Source: Comamonas aquatica NBRC 14918 (GTDB taxonomy: Bacteria > Pseudomonadota > Gammaproteobacteria > Burkholderiales > Burkholderiaceae_C). From it: DNA of 64,000 nucleotides. The notes under the pieces were generated by a model, which was not told where the DNA came from, searched no databases, and was given only the letters and a program-made list of their open reading frames with translations. The translations under genes and the position numbers were made by a program. Numbering within the stretch: position 1 is the first letter of the stretch; each line of letters starts with the position of its first letter. This document shows, piece by piece, positions 10,511 to 21,034 of the stretch. Where the stretch lies: assembly GCF_000739875.1 (NCBI RefSeq), contig NZ_BBJR01000001.1, positions 1 through 64,000 of the forward strand, in the 5' to 3' direction.

Positions 10511-11032
10511 TCAGTTCAAGGGCCGCTTGAGGCGGACTTCCTCGATCTTGATGCCGGCAATGACTGCCGTCTTGGCGGTCGACATCTCGCGCTTGAAGCC
10601 TGCCATTTCATGGAAATGCAGGGCACGCTCGTTGCGCAAAGGGACCCAGGCGGTGACGTTGGTACAGCCTTCTTCAAGCAGGCCTTCGCGCGCAGCGTCC
10701 CACAGGGTCACGCCGACGCCCTTGTTCCAGTGCGAAGGGGCCGCATAGATGGCCCAGATTTCACCGGTGGTCTGGCGCGACTTCTCGTCACGGGAACGGT
10801 CAAAGCCAACAAAGCCTACGATCTTGTCACCGTCGATGGCCACTTGCACTTGCGGCTCGCAGTACTCAATGGCCTCACGCCAGTAAGCTTGGCGCTTCTC
10901 GACGGAAGACATGGCTTTCAGTTGATCGTCAGGCACGATGCCACGGTAGGCTTCCAGCGCAGAAGCAGTGTGGATTTGTGCAATCGCCTTCGCATCGCGA
11001 AGGGTTGCAGGACGAACCTGGTAATTGGACAT
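10511..11032 (-). CDS. GNAT-family N-acetyltransferase
   Basis: 173 residues, the usual size for a single GNAT domain. The acetyl-CoA pyrophosphate-binding region is EIWAIYAAPSHWNKGVGVTL, with WNKGVG in place of the Q/R-x-x-G-x-G/A motif, and the C-terminal NERALHFHEMAGFKRE pattern is typical. GNAT enzymes transfer acetyl from acetyl-CoA to an amine of a small molecule or protein; the substrate cannot be deduced here. The ATG at 11032 is the only sensible start. A 206-base spacer upstream separates it from the aldehyde dehydrogenase, and it ends at a strong terminator. Confidence 0.9.
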   Translation of the reverse strand: MSNYQVRPATLRDAKAIAQIHTASALEAYRGIVPDDQLKAMSSVEKRQAYWREAIEYCEPQVQVAIDGDKIVGFVGFDRSRDEKSRQTTGEIWAIYAAPSHWNKGVGVTLWDAAREGLLEEGCTNVTAWVPLRNERALHFHEMAGFKREMSTAKTAVIAGIKIEEVRLKRPLN

Positions 11033-11238
11033 GGAAAAACCGGAAACGGGAACAGGTGTTGAAAACGAAAGTCGGCAATTGTCAGTGAAAACGGTTTTTC
11101 ACCTTAGGCCTTTCGTTTGTAGCCATTTGCCCAAGTACGGCTGTATCCGGTTTCTTGCCCCTTCAAAAAGGATGTGCTAGGCCTGTCGAAGCACAAGCCA
11201 CGCCAAGCCATTCGGGGCGTTTTCAGAGTGGCAAGCGC

Positions 11239-12684
11239 TCAGTGCCAGCGCTTGAGGAGCGCCATGACACGCTCAAACTTGGCGCCATACGGGGGGTAGA
11301 GCCAAGCAGCAGGGCTCCATTTTGCTTGCAAAAAGACCCCCTTTTGGTGAGAAAAGCGTAAAAAACCAGACTCTCCGTGGTACGCACCCCAGCCACTGGC
11401 GCCCACGCCACCAAATGGCAGGTTGTCGTGCGCCACGTGCATCAAGGTGTCGTTGACGGTCACACCACCGCTGACCGTGCGGCGCAGCACGCTGTCACGC
11501 TGCTGCACATCCTGCCCGAACCAGTACAGAGCCAGCGGCCGCTCCCCAGCGTTGATGGCCTTCACCACATCGTCCAGGTGGTCGTAGCTGATCACCGGCA
11601 GCAAGGGCCCGAAGATCTCCTCGCGCATGATGTCCATCTCGGAGTGCACGTTCCACACTAGGGCCGGCGTCATCTGGCGCTGCACCGCATCACCCCACCC
11701 GGGGGCGGCCGACGCGGGGCTGGCACTGGCAGGGCCGGCCTCCAGCCACTGCACATGTGCGCCCTCGCTTTCCGCCTGCTGGGCCAGGTTACGCAAGCGG
11801 TTGAAATGCTTCTGGTTGATGATGGCCGCATAGTCCGGGTTGCCGGCCAGTGCGGGAAACAGCTGGGCCACGGCCTTGCGGTAGGCCTGCTCGAAGGCCT
11901 GTTCGCGCCCGCGCGGCAGCAGTAGGTAGTCGGGGGCGATGCAGGTCTGCCCGGCGTTCAGCAACTTGCCGTGGGCAATGCGCACGGCGGCCTGCGCCAG
12001 ATCGCAGTCGTTGCCGATGATGCAGGGGGACTTGCCACCCAGCTCCAGCGTGGTCGGCGTCAGGTGCTGGGCAGCGGCCATCGCCACCTTGCGGCCAACG
12101 GCGGTCGAACCGGTGAACACCAGGTGGTCGAAGGGCAGGCCGGCAAACTGGCTGGCCACCTGGGCATCGCCCTGGATGACGCAGAACTCCTCGGGGCTGA
12201 AGAACTGGCCGATCACGTGCGCCAGCTGGGCCGAGGTGTGCGGTGTCAGTTCGCTGGGCTTGAGCATCACGCGGTTGCCGGCCGCCAGGGCCGCGATCGC
12301 CGGGCCCAGGGCCAACTGCAGGGGATAGTTCCACGGCGAGATGATGCCCACCACCCCCAGCGGCTGGCGTTCGATGCGCGCCGTGGCGGGCAACAGGTGC
12401 AAGGGGGTCCAGACACGCTGCGTGCGCATCCAGCGCTTGAGCTGGCGCAGCGTCTGCTGCAGCATGGTGCGCAGCACCATGAGGTCGGCCATCTCGGTCA
12501 ACTGGGGGGAGCGCACGCCAAAGTCGGCCTGCACCGCGGCCGCCAGGGTGGTGCCATGTTCGTGCAGCAGTTTCTGCAGGCGCAACAGGCGTTCTCGGCG
12601 CACCAGCTCGGGCACGTCCACGTGCTGGCGGCTGGCCTGGTATTGCAGCTCAAACGCTTGCTGCCAGGGGGAAGGAAGGTGCAT
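11239..12684 (-). CDS. calB: Aldehyde dehydrogenase, coniferyl-aldehyde dehydrogenase type
   Basis: 481 residues. It oxidises an aldehyde to the carboxylic acid with NAD(P)+. Catalytic C248 lies in NAGQTCIAPDYLL and the general base E214 in TLELGGKSP; the cofactor loop VFTGSTAVGRKV is at about 189-200. The NAGQTCIAPDY signature and C-terminal FSHQKGVF pattern are those of the coniferyl aldehyde dehydrogenase / class 3-like group rather than betaine aldehyde dehydrogenases. That group also contains enzymes acting on medium-chain aliphatic aldehydes, so lignin-aldehyde use is not proven. It stands alone on the minus strand, without other aromatic catabolism genes nearby. Confidence 0.85.
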   Translation of the reverse strand: MHLPSPWQQAFELQYQASRQHVDVPELVRRERLLRLQKLLHEHGTTLAAAVQADFGVRSPQLTEMADLMVLRTMLQQTLRQLKRWMRTQRVWTPLHLLPATARIERQPLGVVGIISPWNYPLQLALGPAIAALAAGNRVMLKPSELTPHTSAQLAHVIGQFFSPEEFCVIQGDAQVASQFAGLPFDHLVFTGSTAVGRKVAMAAAQHLTPTTLELGGKSPCIIGNDCDLAQAAVRIAHGKLLNAGQTCIAPDYLLLPRGREQAFEQAYRKAVAQLFPALAGNPDYAAIINQKHFNRLRNLAQQAESEGAHVQWLEAGPASASPASAAPGWGDAVQRQMTPALVWNVHSEMDIMREEIFGPLLPVISYDHLDDVVKAINAGERPLALYWFGQDVQQRDSVLRRTVSGGVTVNDTLMHVAHDNLPFGGVGASGWGAYHGESGFLRFSHQKGVFLQAKWSPAAWLYPPYGAKFERVMALLKRWH

Positions 12685-12740
12685 GCTGGCGTTGTCTCCG
12701 TCGCGTTCTCTCTCGTTGGGACCTTCCTGGGAAGGCCGGC

Positions 12741-13112
12741 TCAGCGCTCGTGGACTTCGCGGGGTTGCACGTCGCTCACATCACCGGCGACCTGGGACAG
12801 GATGCCGCCGCGCTTGCTGCCGGCCGCAGTACTGAAAGGGGGCGCCGTTTCGGCAGCCGCCGCCGATTGCGCAGCCATGCCGCCAAAACCGCCGGCGCGC
12901 TGGTACATGCTGGTCCAGCTGCTGGCCGCGCGCATGGGCATGACCCAGGGCGTCACAGGCTGACCGGTGAGCTTGGCCCACAGGGCCCGCAGCCCCCACA
13001 GGGCCGCCAGCAGGCAGCCCACGGTGAGCAGGCTCAGAAAGAACACGACACCGACCATGAGCAGGACGATGCGGACGGTCCACCGGGTGGCCCAGTTCAA
13101 AAAATCGTTCAA
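12741..13112 (-). CDS. Small membrane protein of unknown function
   Basis: 123 residues starting from TTG at 13112, supported by AAAGGGA about seven bases upstream and the lack of an upstream ATG. Residues about 13-45 are strongly hydrophobic (IVLLMVGVVFFLSLL then LLAALWGLRALW), enough for one long or two short membrane segments. The rest is a soluble Ala/Ser/Gly-rich tail with a charged end. It lies 50 bases downstream of the clpB stop on the same strand, so it may be on the clpB transcript. No family recognised. Confidence 0.65.
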   Translation of the reverse strand: MNDFLNWATRWTVRIVLLMVGVVFFLSLLTVGCLLAALWGLRALWAKLTGQPVTPWVMPMRAASSWTSMYQRAGGFGGMAAQSAAAAETAPPFSTAAGSKRGGILSQVAGDVSDVQPREVHER

Positions 13113-13164
13113 AGCAATCCCTTTCTGAATGCGGCCAGCCCCTTGCGGCGCTGGCCGTCCCGGA

Positions 13165-15774
<2,610 letters not shown>

Positions 15775-15814
15775 GGGTGGCTTCCTTCAACAGCAAATTA
15801 ATAACTGCTTCACA

Positions 15815-15841
15815 ACTAAGGGCTTGGCCAGGGTTTTCAAG
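15815..15841 (-). promoter_or_regulatory. Sigma-32-like (RpoH) promoter of clpB
   Basis: On the minus strand, CTTGAAA (plus-strand 15835-15841) is followed after 12 bases by CCCTTAGT (15815-15822). The -35 element is a perfect match to the RpoH consensus; the -10 is only partial to CCCCATNT. The position, about 35-40 bases before the clpB start codon, is right. Confidence 0.6.
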
Positions 15842-16012
15842 GGGCTGCCAGGCCTGAAAAGGCACCATCTATCCGGCCAGTGGCCGGCATGCGGTGCCGG
15901 CTTGTGCCGCAAAGTTCCTTGCAATCTTTTGAATCTTGTCATCAAGCGCATTGAATGCTGTGTCAGAGGGCGCCTTCTAGACTGCCTGCTTCTGCACCCT
16001 TTGTTGCGCACC

Positions 16013-16573
16013 ATGCCCTCCTCCCCCACCCACCGCTACACCACCACCGCGATTGCCCTGCACTGGGTGCTGGCCGCCGCCCTGCTGGGTCTGCTGGTGT
16101 TCGGCTGGTACATGGTGGGGCTGCCGTTCTCACCCGCCAAACTCAAGTACTACAACTGGCACAAGTGGGCTGGCGTGACCATCCTGCTGCTGAGCGTGCT
16201 GCGCCTGGTCTGGCGCCTGGCCCACCGACCACCGGCCCTGCCCGCGCGCATGGCCGCTGCCATGCCGCGCTGGCAGCACCTGGCCCACCATGGCGTGCAC
16301 CACCTGCTGTACGCGCTGTTCTTCGCCGTGCCGCTGATCGGCTGGGCCTACAGCTCGGCGGCGGGCTTTCCCATCGTCTGGTTCGGCCTGTGGCAGCTGC
16401 CCGACTTCGTGCCCGCCAGCCCCGCCTTGGCTGAAGCCATCAAGCCCTGGCACATGCTGACGGCCTACACCCTGCTGGCCCTTGCGGCCCTACACATTGC
16501 CGCCGCGCTCAAGCACCAGGTGATCGACCGCGACGGGCTGCTGCGCCGCATGTGGCCCGGCCGCGCGCGCTGA
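16013..16573 (+). CDS. Cytochrome b561-family membrane protein
   Basis: 186 residues with four hydrophobic segments at about 12-36, 50-68, 96-112 and 148-165. Candidate haem-ligating histidines are H17, H50, H96/H97 and H161, all at helix edges as in bacterial b561 (CybB type). These proteins move electrons between the quinone pool and periplasmic acceptors. The ATG at 16013 starts at MPSSPTHRYT, just before the first helix; the frame is open further upstream but lacks a signal there. It is followed 43 bases later by two YceI genes, a common b561-YceI partnership. Confidence 0.9.
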   Translation: MPSSPTHRYTTTAIALHWVLAAALLGLLVFGWYMVGLPFSPAKLKYYNWHKWAGVTILLLSVLRLVWRLAHRPPALPARMAAAMPRWQHLAHHGVHHLLYALFFAVPLIGWAYSSAAGFPIVWFGLWQLPDFVPASPALAEAIKPWHMLTAYTLLALAALHIAAALKHQVIDRDGLLRRMWPGRAR

Positions 16574-16616
16574 CCCCCTTCCATCCCATTGTTTGCGAAT
16601 GCCACAAGGATTGACC

Positions 16617-17189
16617 ATGACTTTCACCTTCCCACTGCGTGCCACCGTGCTGGCCAGCGCCGCCCTGCTGGCCACCGCCGCCATGGCGCAGCAGGCCCTG
16701 GTGCCTGCGCAAAGCAGCATCCAGTTCAGCGCCAAGCAGCTCGGCGTGCCCGTCAGCGGCCACTTCAAGCAGTTCAGCGCGCAGGTGCAGTTCGACACCG
16801 CCAAGCCCGAGACCAGCAAGATCCACTTCACCGTGGACACCGGCAGCGCCACCATGGGCTCCAAGGAGACCGACAGCAACCTGTTCAGCGCCGACTGGTT
16901 CAACATCGCCAAGTTCCCCAAGGCCACGTTCGACTCCAGCGCCGTCAAGGCCCTGGGTGGCGGCAAGTACCAGATCGACGGCACGCTGACCATCAAGGGC
17001 CAGGCGCAGAAGGTCTCCGTGCCCGTGCAGCTGGCGCAATCGGGCACCACCACCACGGCGTCCGGCACCCTGCCGCTCAAGCGCCTGAGCTTCAAGATCG
17101 GCGATGGCGACTGGGCCGACACCGCCATGGTGGCCGACGAGGTGAACGTGCAGTTCAAGCTGGCCCTGACCGGCGTGGGCAAGCTCTAA
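16617..17189 (+). CDS. YceI-family periplasmic lipid-binding protein (first copy)
   Basis: 190 residues from ATG 16617, with AAGGA seven bases upstream. A Sec signal peptide ends at about AMA-QQ. The mature part is a YceI lipocalin-like beta barrel, recognisable by FDTAKPETSKIHFTVDTGSA, the DWFNIAKFPKATFDSS block and TLTIKGQAQ. YceI proteins bind polyisoprenoid or quinone-like lipids in the periplasm. With the upstream cytochrome b561 and a second YceI downstream it probably forms a small redox/quinone-related unit, which is inference from context. Confidence 0.9.
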   Translation: MTFTFPLRATVLASAALLATAAMAQQALVPAQSSIQFSAKQLGVPVSGHFKQFSAQVQFDTAKPETSKIHFTVDTGSATMGSKETDSNLFSADWFNIAKFPKATFDSSAVKALGGGKYQIDGTLTIKGQAQKVSVPVQLAQSGTTTTASGTLPLKRLSFKIGDGDWADTAMVADEVNVQFKLALTGVGKL

Positions 17190-17200
17190 GCCCTGTTTTG

Positions 17201-17285
17201 GAAGCAGCTGGCGCGCGCTGCACTTGGGTTTCCGATGCTTTACGGCTTGAAACCTAATGAATGCGCGCGCAGGCAGCTCTCTTTT
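17201..17285. repeat. Dispersed intergenic repeat copy between the yceI genes
   Basis: Imperfect palindrome: outer arms GCAGCTGGCGCGCGC and GCGCGCGCAGGCAGCT, inner perfect arms GGTTTC (17227-17232) and GAAACC (17249-17254). Its right half, TTGAAACC ... GCGC ... GGCAGCTCTC, closely matches the copy at 46979-47056. Confidence 0.65.
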
Positions 17286-17330
17286 TTATCTGTGTTCTTT
17301 GTTCCCGCTTTTCACCAAGGAGATTCCACC

Positions 17331-17903
17331 ATGCGCTCGACCCTGATTGCCCTGGCTGCCACCGGCCTGCTGGCCACCGCCGCCCACGCGGCCCCTGCGG
17401 CCTACGCCATCGACCCCACCCACACCTTCGCGACCTTCGAGATCGACCACTTCGGCGCCTCGACCAACCGCGTGCGCTTTGACAAGAAGAGCGGCACCGT
17501 GCAGTTCGACAAGGCCGGCAAGAGCGGCAAGGTGGAAGTGGCGCTGGACATGAACTCCGTGAACTCCGGCACCGCCGCCTTCGACAAGCACCTCAAGAGC
17601 GCGGAAATCTTCAACGCCGAGAAGTTCCCCGAAGCCAAGTTCGTCTCCGACAAGTTCGTCTTTGACGGCGACAAGCTCAAGGAAGTGACCGGCCAGCTGA
17701 CCCTGAACGGCCAGACCCACCCCATCACCATCAAGTCCAACAAGTTCACCTGCTACGACAGCCCCATGCTCAAGCGGGAAGTCTGCGGCGGCGACTTCGA
17801 GGCCACCATCGACCGCACCCAGTGGGGCGTGAACTACGGCGTGGACTGGGGCTTCCCCAAGAACGTGCGCCTGGTGCTGCAGATGGAAGCCGTCAAGCAG
17901 TAA
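17331..17903 (+). CDS. YceI-family periplasmic lipid-binding protein (second copy)
   Basis: 190 residues from ATG 17331 with AAGGAG upstream. A Sec signal peptide is cleaved near AHA-AP. The mature barrel begins YAIDPTHTFATFEIDHFGAS, the canonical YceI start, and contains LTLNGQTHPITIK and the conserved WGVNYG near the end. Two cysteines (KFTCYDSP and REVCGGDF) are absent from the first copy and could pair in the periplasm. It is a diverged paralogue of the gene 141 bases upstream, and it ends the b561-yceI-yceI run at a strong terminator. Confidence 0.93.
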   Translation: MRSTLIALAATGLLATAAHAAPAAYAIDPTHTFATFEIDHFGASTNRVRFDKKSGTVQFDKAGKSGKVEVALDMNSVNSGTAAFDKHLKSAEIFNAEKFPEAKFVSDKFVFDGDKLKEVTGQLTLNGQTHPITIKSNKFTCYDSPMLKREVCGGDFEATIDRTQWGVNYGVDWGFPKNVRLVLQMEAVKQ

Positions 17904-17962
17904 GCGCGACACAGCATGCGGGAAGGCGGCCTTGCGGCCACGCTTCCTCGCACAGCCAAAAG

Positions 17963-17984
17963 CGGGCCCCTGGGCCCGTTTTTT
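17963..17984 (+). terminator. Intrinsic terminator after the yceI genes
   Basis: CGGGCCC, two-base loop CT, GGGCCCG, then six T. It lies 60 bases after the second yceI stop, in a convergent region. Confidence 0.88.
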
Positions 17985-18015
17985 CATGCCCGCGCGGTGC
18001 AGCGGGGCGCGCGCT

Positions 18016-18549
18016 TCACAGCGGCGGGTGGTGCTCGGCCAGCAGCTGCAGCATGGCGGCGTTGAACAGTGGCAGGTCTTCCGGCGTGCGGCTGGTGACC
18101 AGCTGGCGATCGGCCACCACCACCGGGCTGTCCTCATAGCTGGCACCCGCATGCTGCAGGTCATCCGCAATCTGCGCCACGCCGGTCATGGCGCGGCCGC
18201 GCACCACGCCGGCGCTGACCAGCAACAGCGGGCCGTGGCAGATGGCAAAGATCGGCAGCCTGCGCGCATCGCAGTCGCGCACGAACTGCAGCACCCGCGG
18301 GTCGCGGCGCAGCACGCCGGGCGAACGCCCGCCGGGGATCAGCAGGCCCGCATAGTCGGCCGCCCGCGCCTGGTCGATGCCCAGATCGATGCGCAGCGGC
18401 AGTTGCTCCGCGCGGCTCTTGACGATGCGCCCTGGCTCCACATCGATGTTGAAGATGGCATAGCCGGCGGCCCTCAGGGCGTCCACGAGCGAGAGGTATT
18501 CGCTGTCCTCAAACCCCTCGGTGACCAGCACCGCAATCGACCGGCTCAT
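18016..18549 (-). CDS. DJ-1/PfpI-family protein
   Basis: 177 residues. The nucleophile elbow is AICHGP with C104 followed by H105, and the N-terminal EGFEDSEY carries the acidic residue that pairs with the cysteine in this fold. IPGGRSPGVL fits the PfpI/intracellular-protease-1 branch. Members include deglycase/chaperone-like proteins and cysteine proteases, so the activity is uncertain; the family assignment is firm. It is a single gene on the minus strand, downstream of moaE, with a 190-base spacer holding nothing I can identify. Confidence 0.87.
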   Translation of the reverse strand: MSRSIAVLVTEGFEDSEYLSLVDALRAAGYAIFNIDVEPGRIVKSRAEQLPLRIDLGIDQARAADYAGLLIPGGRSPGVLRRDPRVLQFVRDCDARRLPIFAICHGPLLLVSAGVVRGRAMTGVAQIADDLQHAGASYEDSPVVVADRQLVTSRTPEDLPLFNAAMLQLLAEHHPPL

Positions 18550-18741
18550 GGCAGCCCTCCTTGGCCCAGGTGGATCCTGCCGGCCATGGTGGCCCGCCGC
18601 GCAGCCAGCGTCTGTCGGCCAAGGCGGCGCCCCGCTGTCACCCGTGCCTGACGCCGTCGTGCGGCCTGCGTTGGGGGCATGGCAGCACCGCCGGCCACCG
18701 GGGGAGGCCCGTCGCGCTCCGGCCTGCGCCGGCGCAGGGCG

Positions 18742-19215
18742 TCAGTGGGCGGGGGTCTCGACCCAGCGGGCCAGGGCCTGTTCGTCGCTGACGCGCGCAT
18801 CCACCCAGCGTGCGCCTTCGGGGGTCTGCTCTTTTTTCCAGAACGGGGCCTCGGACTTCAGGTAGTCCATGATGAACTCGCAGGCCTGAAAGCTCATGCC
18901 ACGGTGGGCCGAGGTGACGGCCACCAGCACGATCTGGTCCAGGGGCTGCAGCGGGCCGATGCGGTGGATCACGCGCGCGCCAAAGATGCCGAAGCGCGCC
19001 ACGGCGCGGTCGATGATGGCCTCGATGCACTTTTCCGTCATGCCGGGGTAGTGCTCCAGTTCCATGGCCGAGACACTGGCGCCCTCGTTGCGGTCGCGCA
19101 CCGTGCCGACGAAGCTGCACACTGCCCCCACGCGCGCATCGCCCGCGCGCAGCGCGGCCAGCTCGGCGGAAACATCAAAATCTTGGTGCTGGATCAAAAC
19201 ACGGGGTGCAGTCAT
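18742..19215 (-). CDS. moaE: Molybdopterin synthase catalytic subunit MoaE
   Basis: 157 residues from ATG 19215; the longer open frame to 19344 has no family support. MoaE with thiocarboxylated MoaD converts cyclic pyranopterin monophosphate to molybdopterin. The signature blocks are VCSFVGTVRDRNEG, LEHYPGMTEK, VAVTSAHRGMSFQACEFIMD and the C-terminal LKSEAPFWKKE with the catalytic lysines. Its partner moaD is on the same strand but 4.5 kb away at 23752-24003, with a five-gene block between them, so the usual moaD-moaE adjacency is broken. Confidence 0.97.
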   Translation of the reverse strand: MTAPRVLIQHQDFDVSAELAALRAGDARVGAVCSFVGTVRDRNEGASVSAMELEHYPGMTEKCIEAIIDRAVARFGIFGARVIHRIGPLQPLDQIVLVAVTSAHRGMSFQACEFIMDYLKSEAPFWKKEQTPEGARWVDARVSDEQALARWVETPAH

Positions 19216-19331
19216 GGCGCAGATTGTGGCGTAGGTCGCGCAGCACATGCCCACATGCCAGCGAAACCCTGCCCAGCCACGGTAGCATTGCGGCCCCGCG
19301 GCTTTTCGCCACCCTCTTTTTTGTCTTTCGC

Positions 19332-19586
19332 ATGGCCACCCCAACCATCGACACGCCGGAGTACATGCTGTACCCCTCGCCCCGCAACGAACACCGTGTG
19401 GTGTTCGAGCACCAGTGCTTCGTGCCCCACCCCTACGCCATCATCCACCTGCCGGACTACGACTTCGAGGGCCGGGCCACGCTGTTCTCGGCCCAGCGCA
19501 AGCAGGACGGCCGCATGGGCCAGCTGGTGACCTGTGAGCTGGAAATCGACATCGTGCGTTTCGAGCGCCTGTTCGACCCCGACTGA
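19332..19586 (+). CDS. Hypothetical protein, 84 residues
   Basis: I do not recognise the family. ATG 19332 is divergent from moaE. The protein is acidic and aromatic-rich (PEYMLYPSPRNEHRVVFEHQ, then HLPDYDFEGR), without a signal peptide or membrane segment, and looks like a compact alpha/beta domain. It is followed nine bases later by another small unknown gene, so the two are probably co-transcribed. Codon use is like the neighbours, which supports a real gene. The frame open upstream to 19206 would overlap moaE and is not adopted. Confidence 0.65.
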   Translation: MATPTIDTPEYMLYPSPRNEHRVVFEHQCFVPHPYAIIHLPDYDFEGRATLFSAQRKQDGRMGQLVTCELEIDIVRFERLFDPD

Positions 19587-19595
19587 GCGCCCCCG

Positions 19596-19922
19596 ATGGA
19601 CGACACCAGCCAGATCCAGCCCCCGGCCAGTTTTGCCGACCTGTTCCGCAGCCGCGCCGGCGTGCTCAAGACGCCGATCGCCGAGGTCGTGGCGCGCTAC
19701 GAGCTGTGCGAGGACTTGGCCTGCCACCTGGTGGAACAGGCCCAGACCCTGTACCACAGCGGCAACTCCAGCGAGGAAGGTGTGCTGCTGGGCTTTCACA
19801 GCGCGCTGGCGGCCGAGGGCTCGGTCCTCACGGCCGTGGAAGCCGGCTGGGTGATCCAGCGCCTGGCCGAGCTGCTGGAGTGGAAAGCACCGCGGCTGCC
19901 CGACGGCACGGAATCTGCCTGA
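19596..19922 (+). CDS. Hypothetical protein, 108 residues
   Basis: Unrecognised soluble, mostly helical and acidic protein (FADLFRSRAGVLKTPIAEVV; YELCEDLACHLVEQAQTLYH). No catalytic motif, signal peptide or membrane helix. It begins nine bases after the preceding small gene and ends before a bidirectional terminator, giving a self-contained two-gene unit. The regular helical pattern suggests a protein-protein adaptor, which is only a guess. Confidence 0.68.
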   Translation: MDDTSQIQPPASFADLFRSRAGVLKTPIAEVVARYELCEDLACHLVEQAQTLYHSGNSSEEGVLLGFHSALAAEGSVLTAVEAGWVIQRLAELLEWKAPRLPDGTESA

Positions 19923-19964
19923 AATACGCCTTCAGCCCAGCATCCACGAGCGCTGACTGCTCAC

Positions 19965-19993
19965 AAAAAAGCCGCCCCCCAGGGGCGGCTTTT
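19965..19993. terminator. Bidirectional terminator between convergent genes
   Basis: Six A, then GCCGCCCC, three-base loop, GGGGCGGC, then TTTT. It serves the two small genes on the plus strand and the LysR gene on the minus strand. Confidence 0.85.
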
Positions 19994-20014
19994 GCATGCC
20001 GGAACCACCCCGGC

Positions 20015-20902
20015 TCAGGCGGCCACGGCCGGGGCCTGCGCCTTGTCCAGCAGGAAGGCCATCAGCGTCTGCTGGGCCTTGGTCTGGTAGCGCGAAGGCA
20101 TGTGCAGCAGGTACAGGTTGGAGCGCAGGAAGGCCAGGTCGCGCTGCGGCACGGACAGCCGCAGCAGATGGCCGGAGGCGATCTCATCGGCCACCATGTA
20201 GTCGGGCACCAGCCCGGCGCCCAAGCCCTGCAGGATGGCGTCGCGCAGGAAGAAGAAGTTGGCCGACATCAGCCGCGGGCGGATGTCCGCACTCTGGCCG
20301 GCCAGCTTGAGCTTCTCGCCCGTCAGCTCCGAGGTGATCAGCGGTAGCTGCTTGAGCGCGGCCAGCGTCTGCACCGGACCGTAGGCCGCCACCAGCTGCG
20401 GCGCAGCACAGGCCGCGTATTCCACCGTGCCCAGGTTGTGCGTCACCAGGTGGCTGGGCGCATCGCCCATGACGCGGATGGCAAAGTCCACCGCGCCCTT
20501 GACCAGGTCCTCGATGGCGTTGTCGAAGATCACCTCCAGCGTCACCTCCGGGTAGCGGCGCATGAACTCCATCAGCCACGCCGCCATGGTGTGCTGGCCG
20601 TAGCCGCTGGGCACGCTCAGGCGCACCGTGCCGCCCAGGCTGCGCCCCAGGTGCTGCAGCGACTCCTCGGCCGCCATCAGCTCGTGGCGGATTTTCTTGC
20701 CGTGCGCATACAGCTGGCGCCCCAGCGCCGTGGGCTCCAGCTGGCGCGTGCTGCGCTTGAGCAGCTCGGCCCCCAGGCTTTTCTCGAAGTGGTTCAGCCG
20801 CTTGCTGACGTTGGCGCGGCTCATGCCCAACTTCTGCGCCGCACGGCTGAGGTTGCCGCTGTCGATGATGTCCACCAGCAAGGCCAGGGCATTCAGGTCC
20901 AT
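20015..20902 (-). CDS. LysR-family transcriptional regulator of the CoA-transferase/Bug pair
   Basis: 295 residues from ATG 20902; a TTG two codons upstream is less likely. The N-terminal winged helix-turn-helix is about residues 1-60 (LSRAAQKLGMSRANVSKRLN), and the effector-binding domain follows (VRLSVPSGYGQHTM onward). It is divergent from the CoA-transferase gene, with a 132-base AT-rich gap that carries a perfect inverted repeat. By the usual LysR arrangement it probably controls both that operon and itself; the effector is unknown. Confidence 0.92.
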   Translation of the reverse strand: MDLNALALLVDIIDSGNLSRAAQKLGMSRANVSKRLNHFEKSLGAELLKRSTRQLEPTALGRQLYAHGKKIRHELMAAEESLQHLGRSLGGTVRLSVPSGYGQHTMAAWLMEFMRRYPEVTLEVIFDNAIEDLVKGAVDFAIRVMGDAPSHLVTHNLGTVEYAACAAPQLVAAYGPVQTLAALKQLPLITSELTGEKLKLAGQSADIRPRLMSANFFFLRDAILQGLGAGLVPDYMVADEIASGHLLRLSVPQRDLAFLRSNLYLLHMPSRYQTKAQQTLMAFLLDKAQAPAVAA

Positions 20903-20932
20903 TGTCAACTTTCAGTTTTCATATCTGTTGAA

Positions 20933-20960
20933 TATTAATTGCAATTGTCAAAAATTAATA
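20933..20960. promoter_or_regulatory. Inverted repeat, candidate LysR operator
   Basis: TATTAATT and AATTAATA, perfect 8-bp arms separated by 12 bases, in the AT-rich gap between the divergent lysR and CoA-transferase starts. LysR boxes are typically T-N11-A dyads in this position. Assignment is by location and symmetry only. Confidence 0.5.
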
Positions 20961-21034
20961 CCAATCCGACAATGCAAGCACTATGCGATGGCCGCCGCAG
21001 TTGCGACAGGCCACCCTGACGGAGACCCACACCC

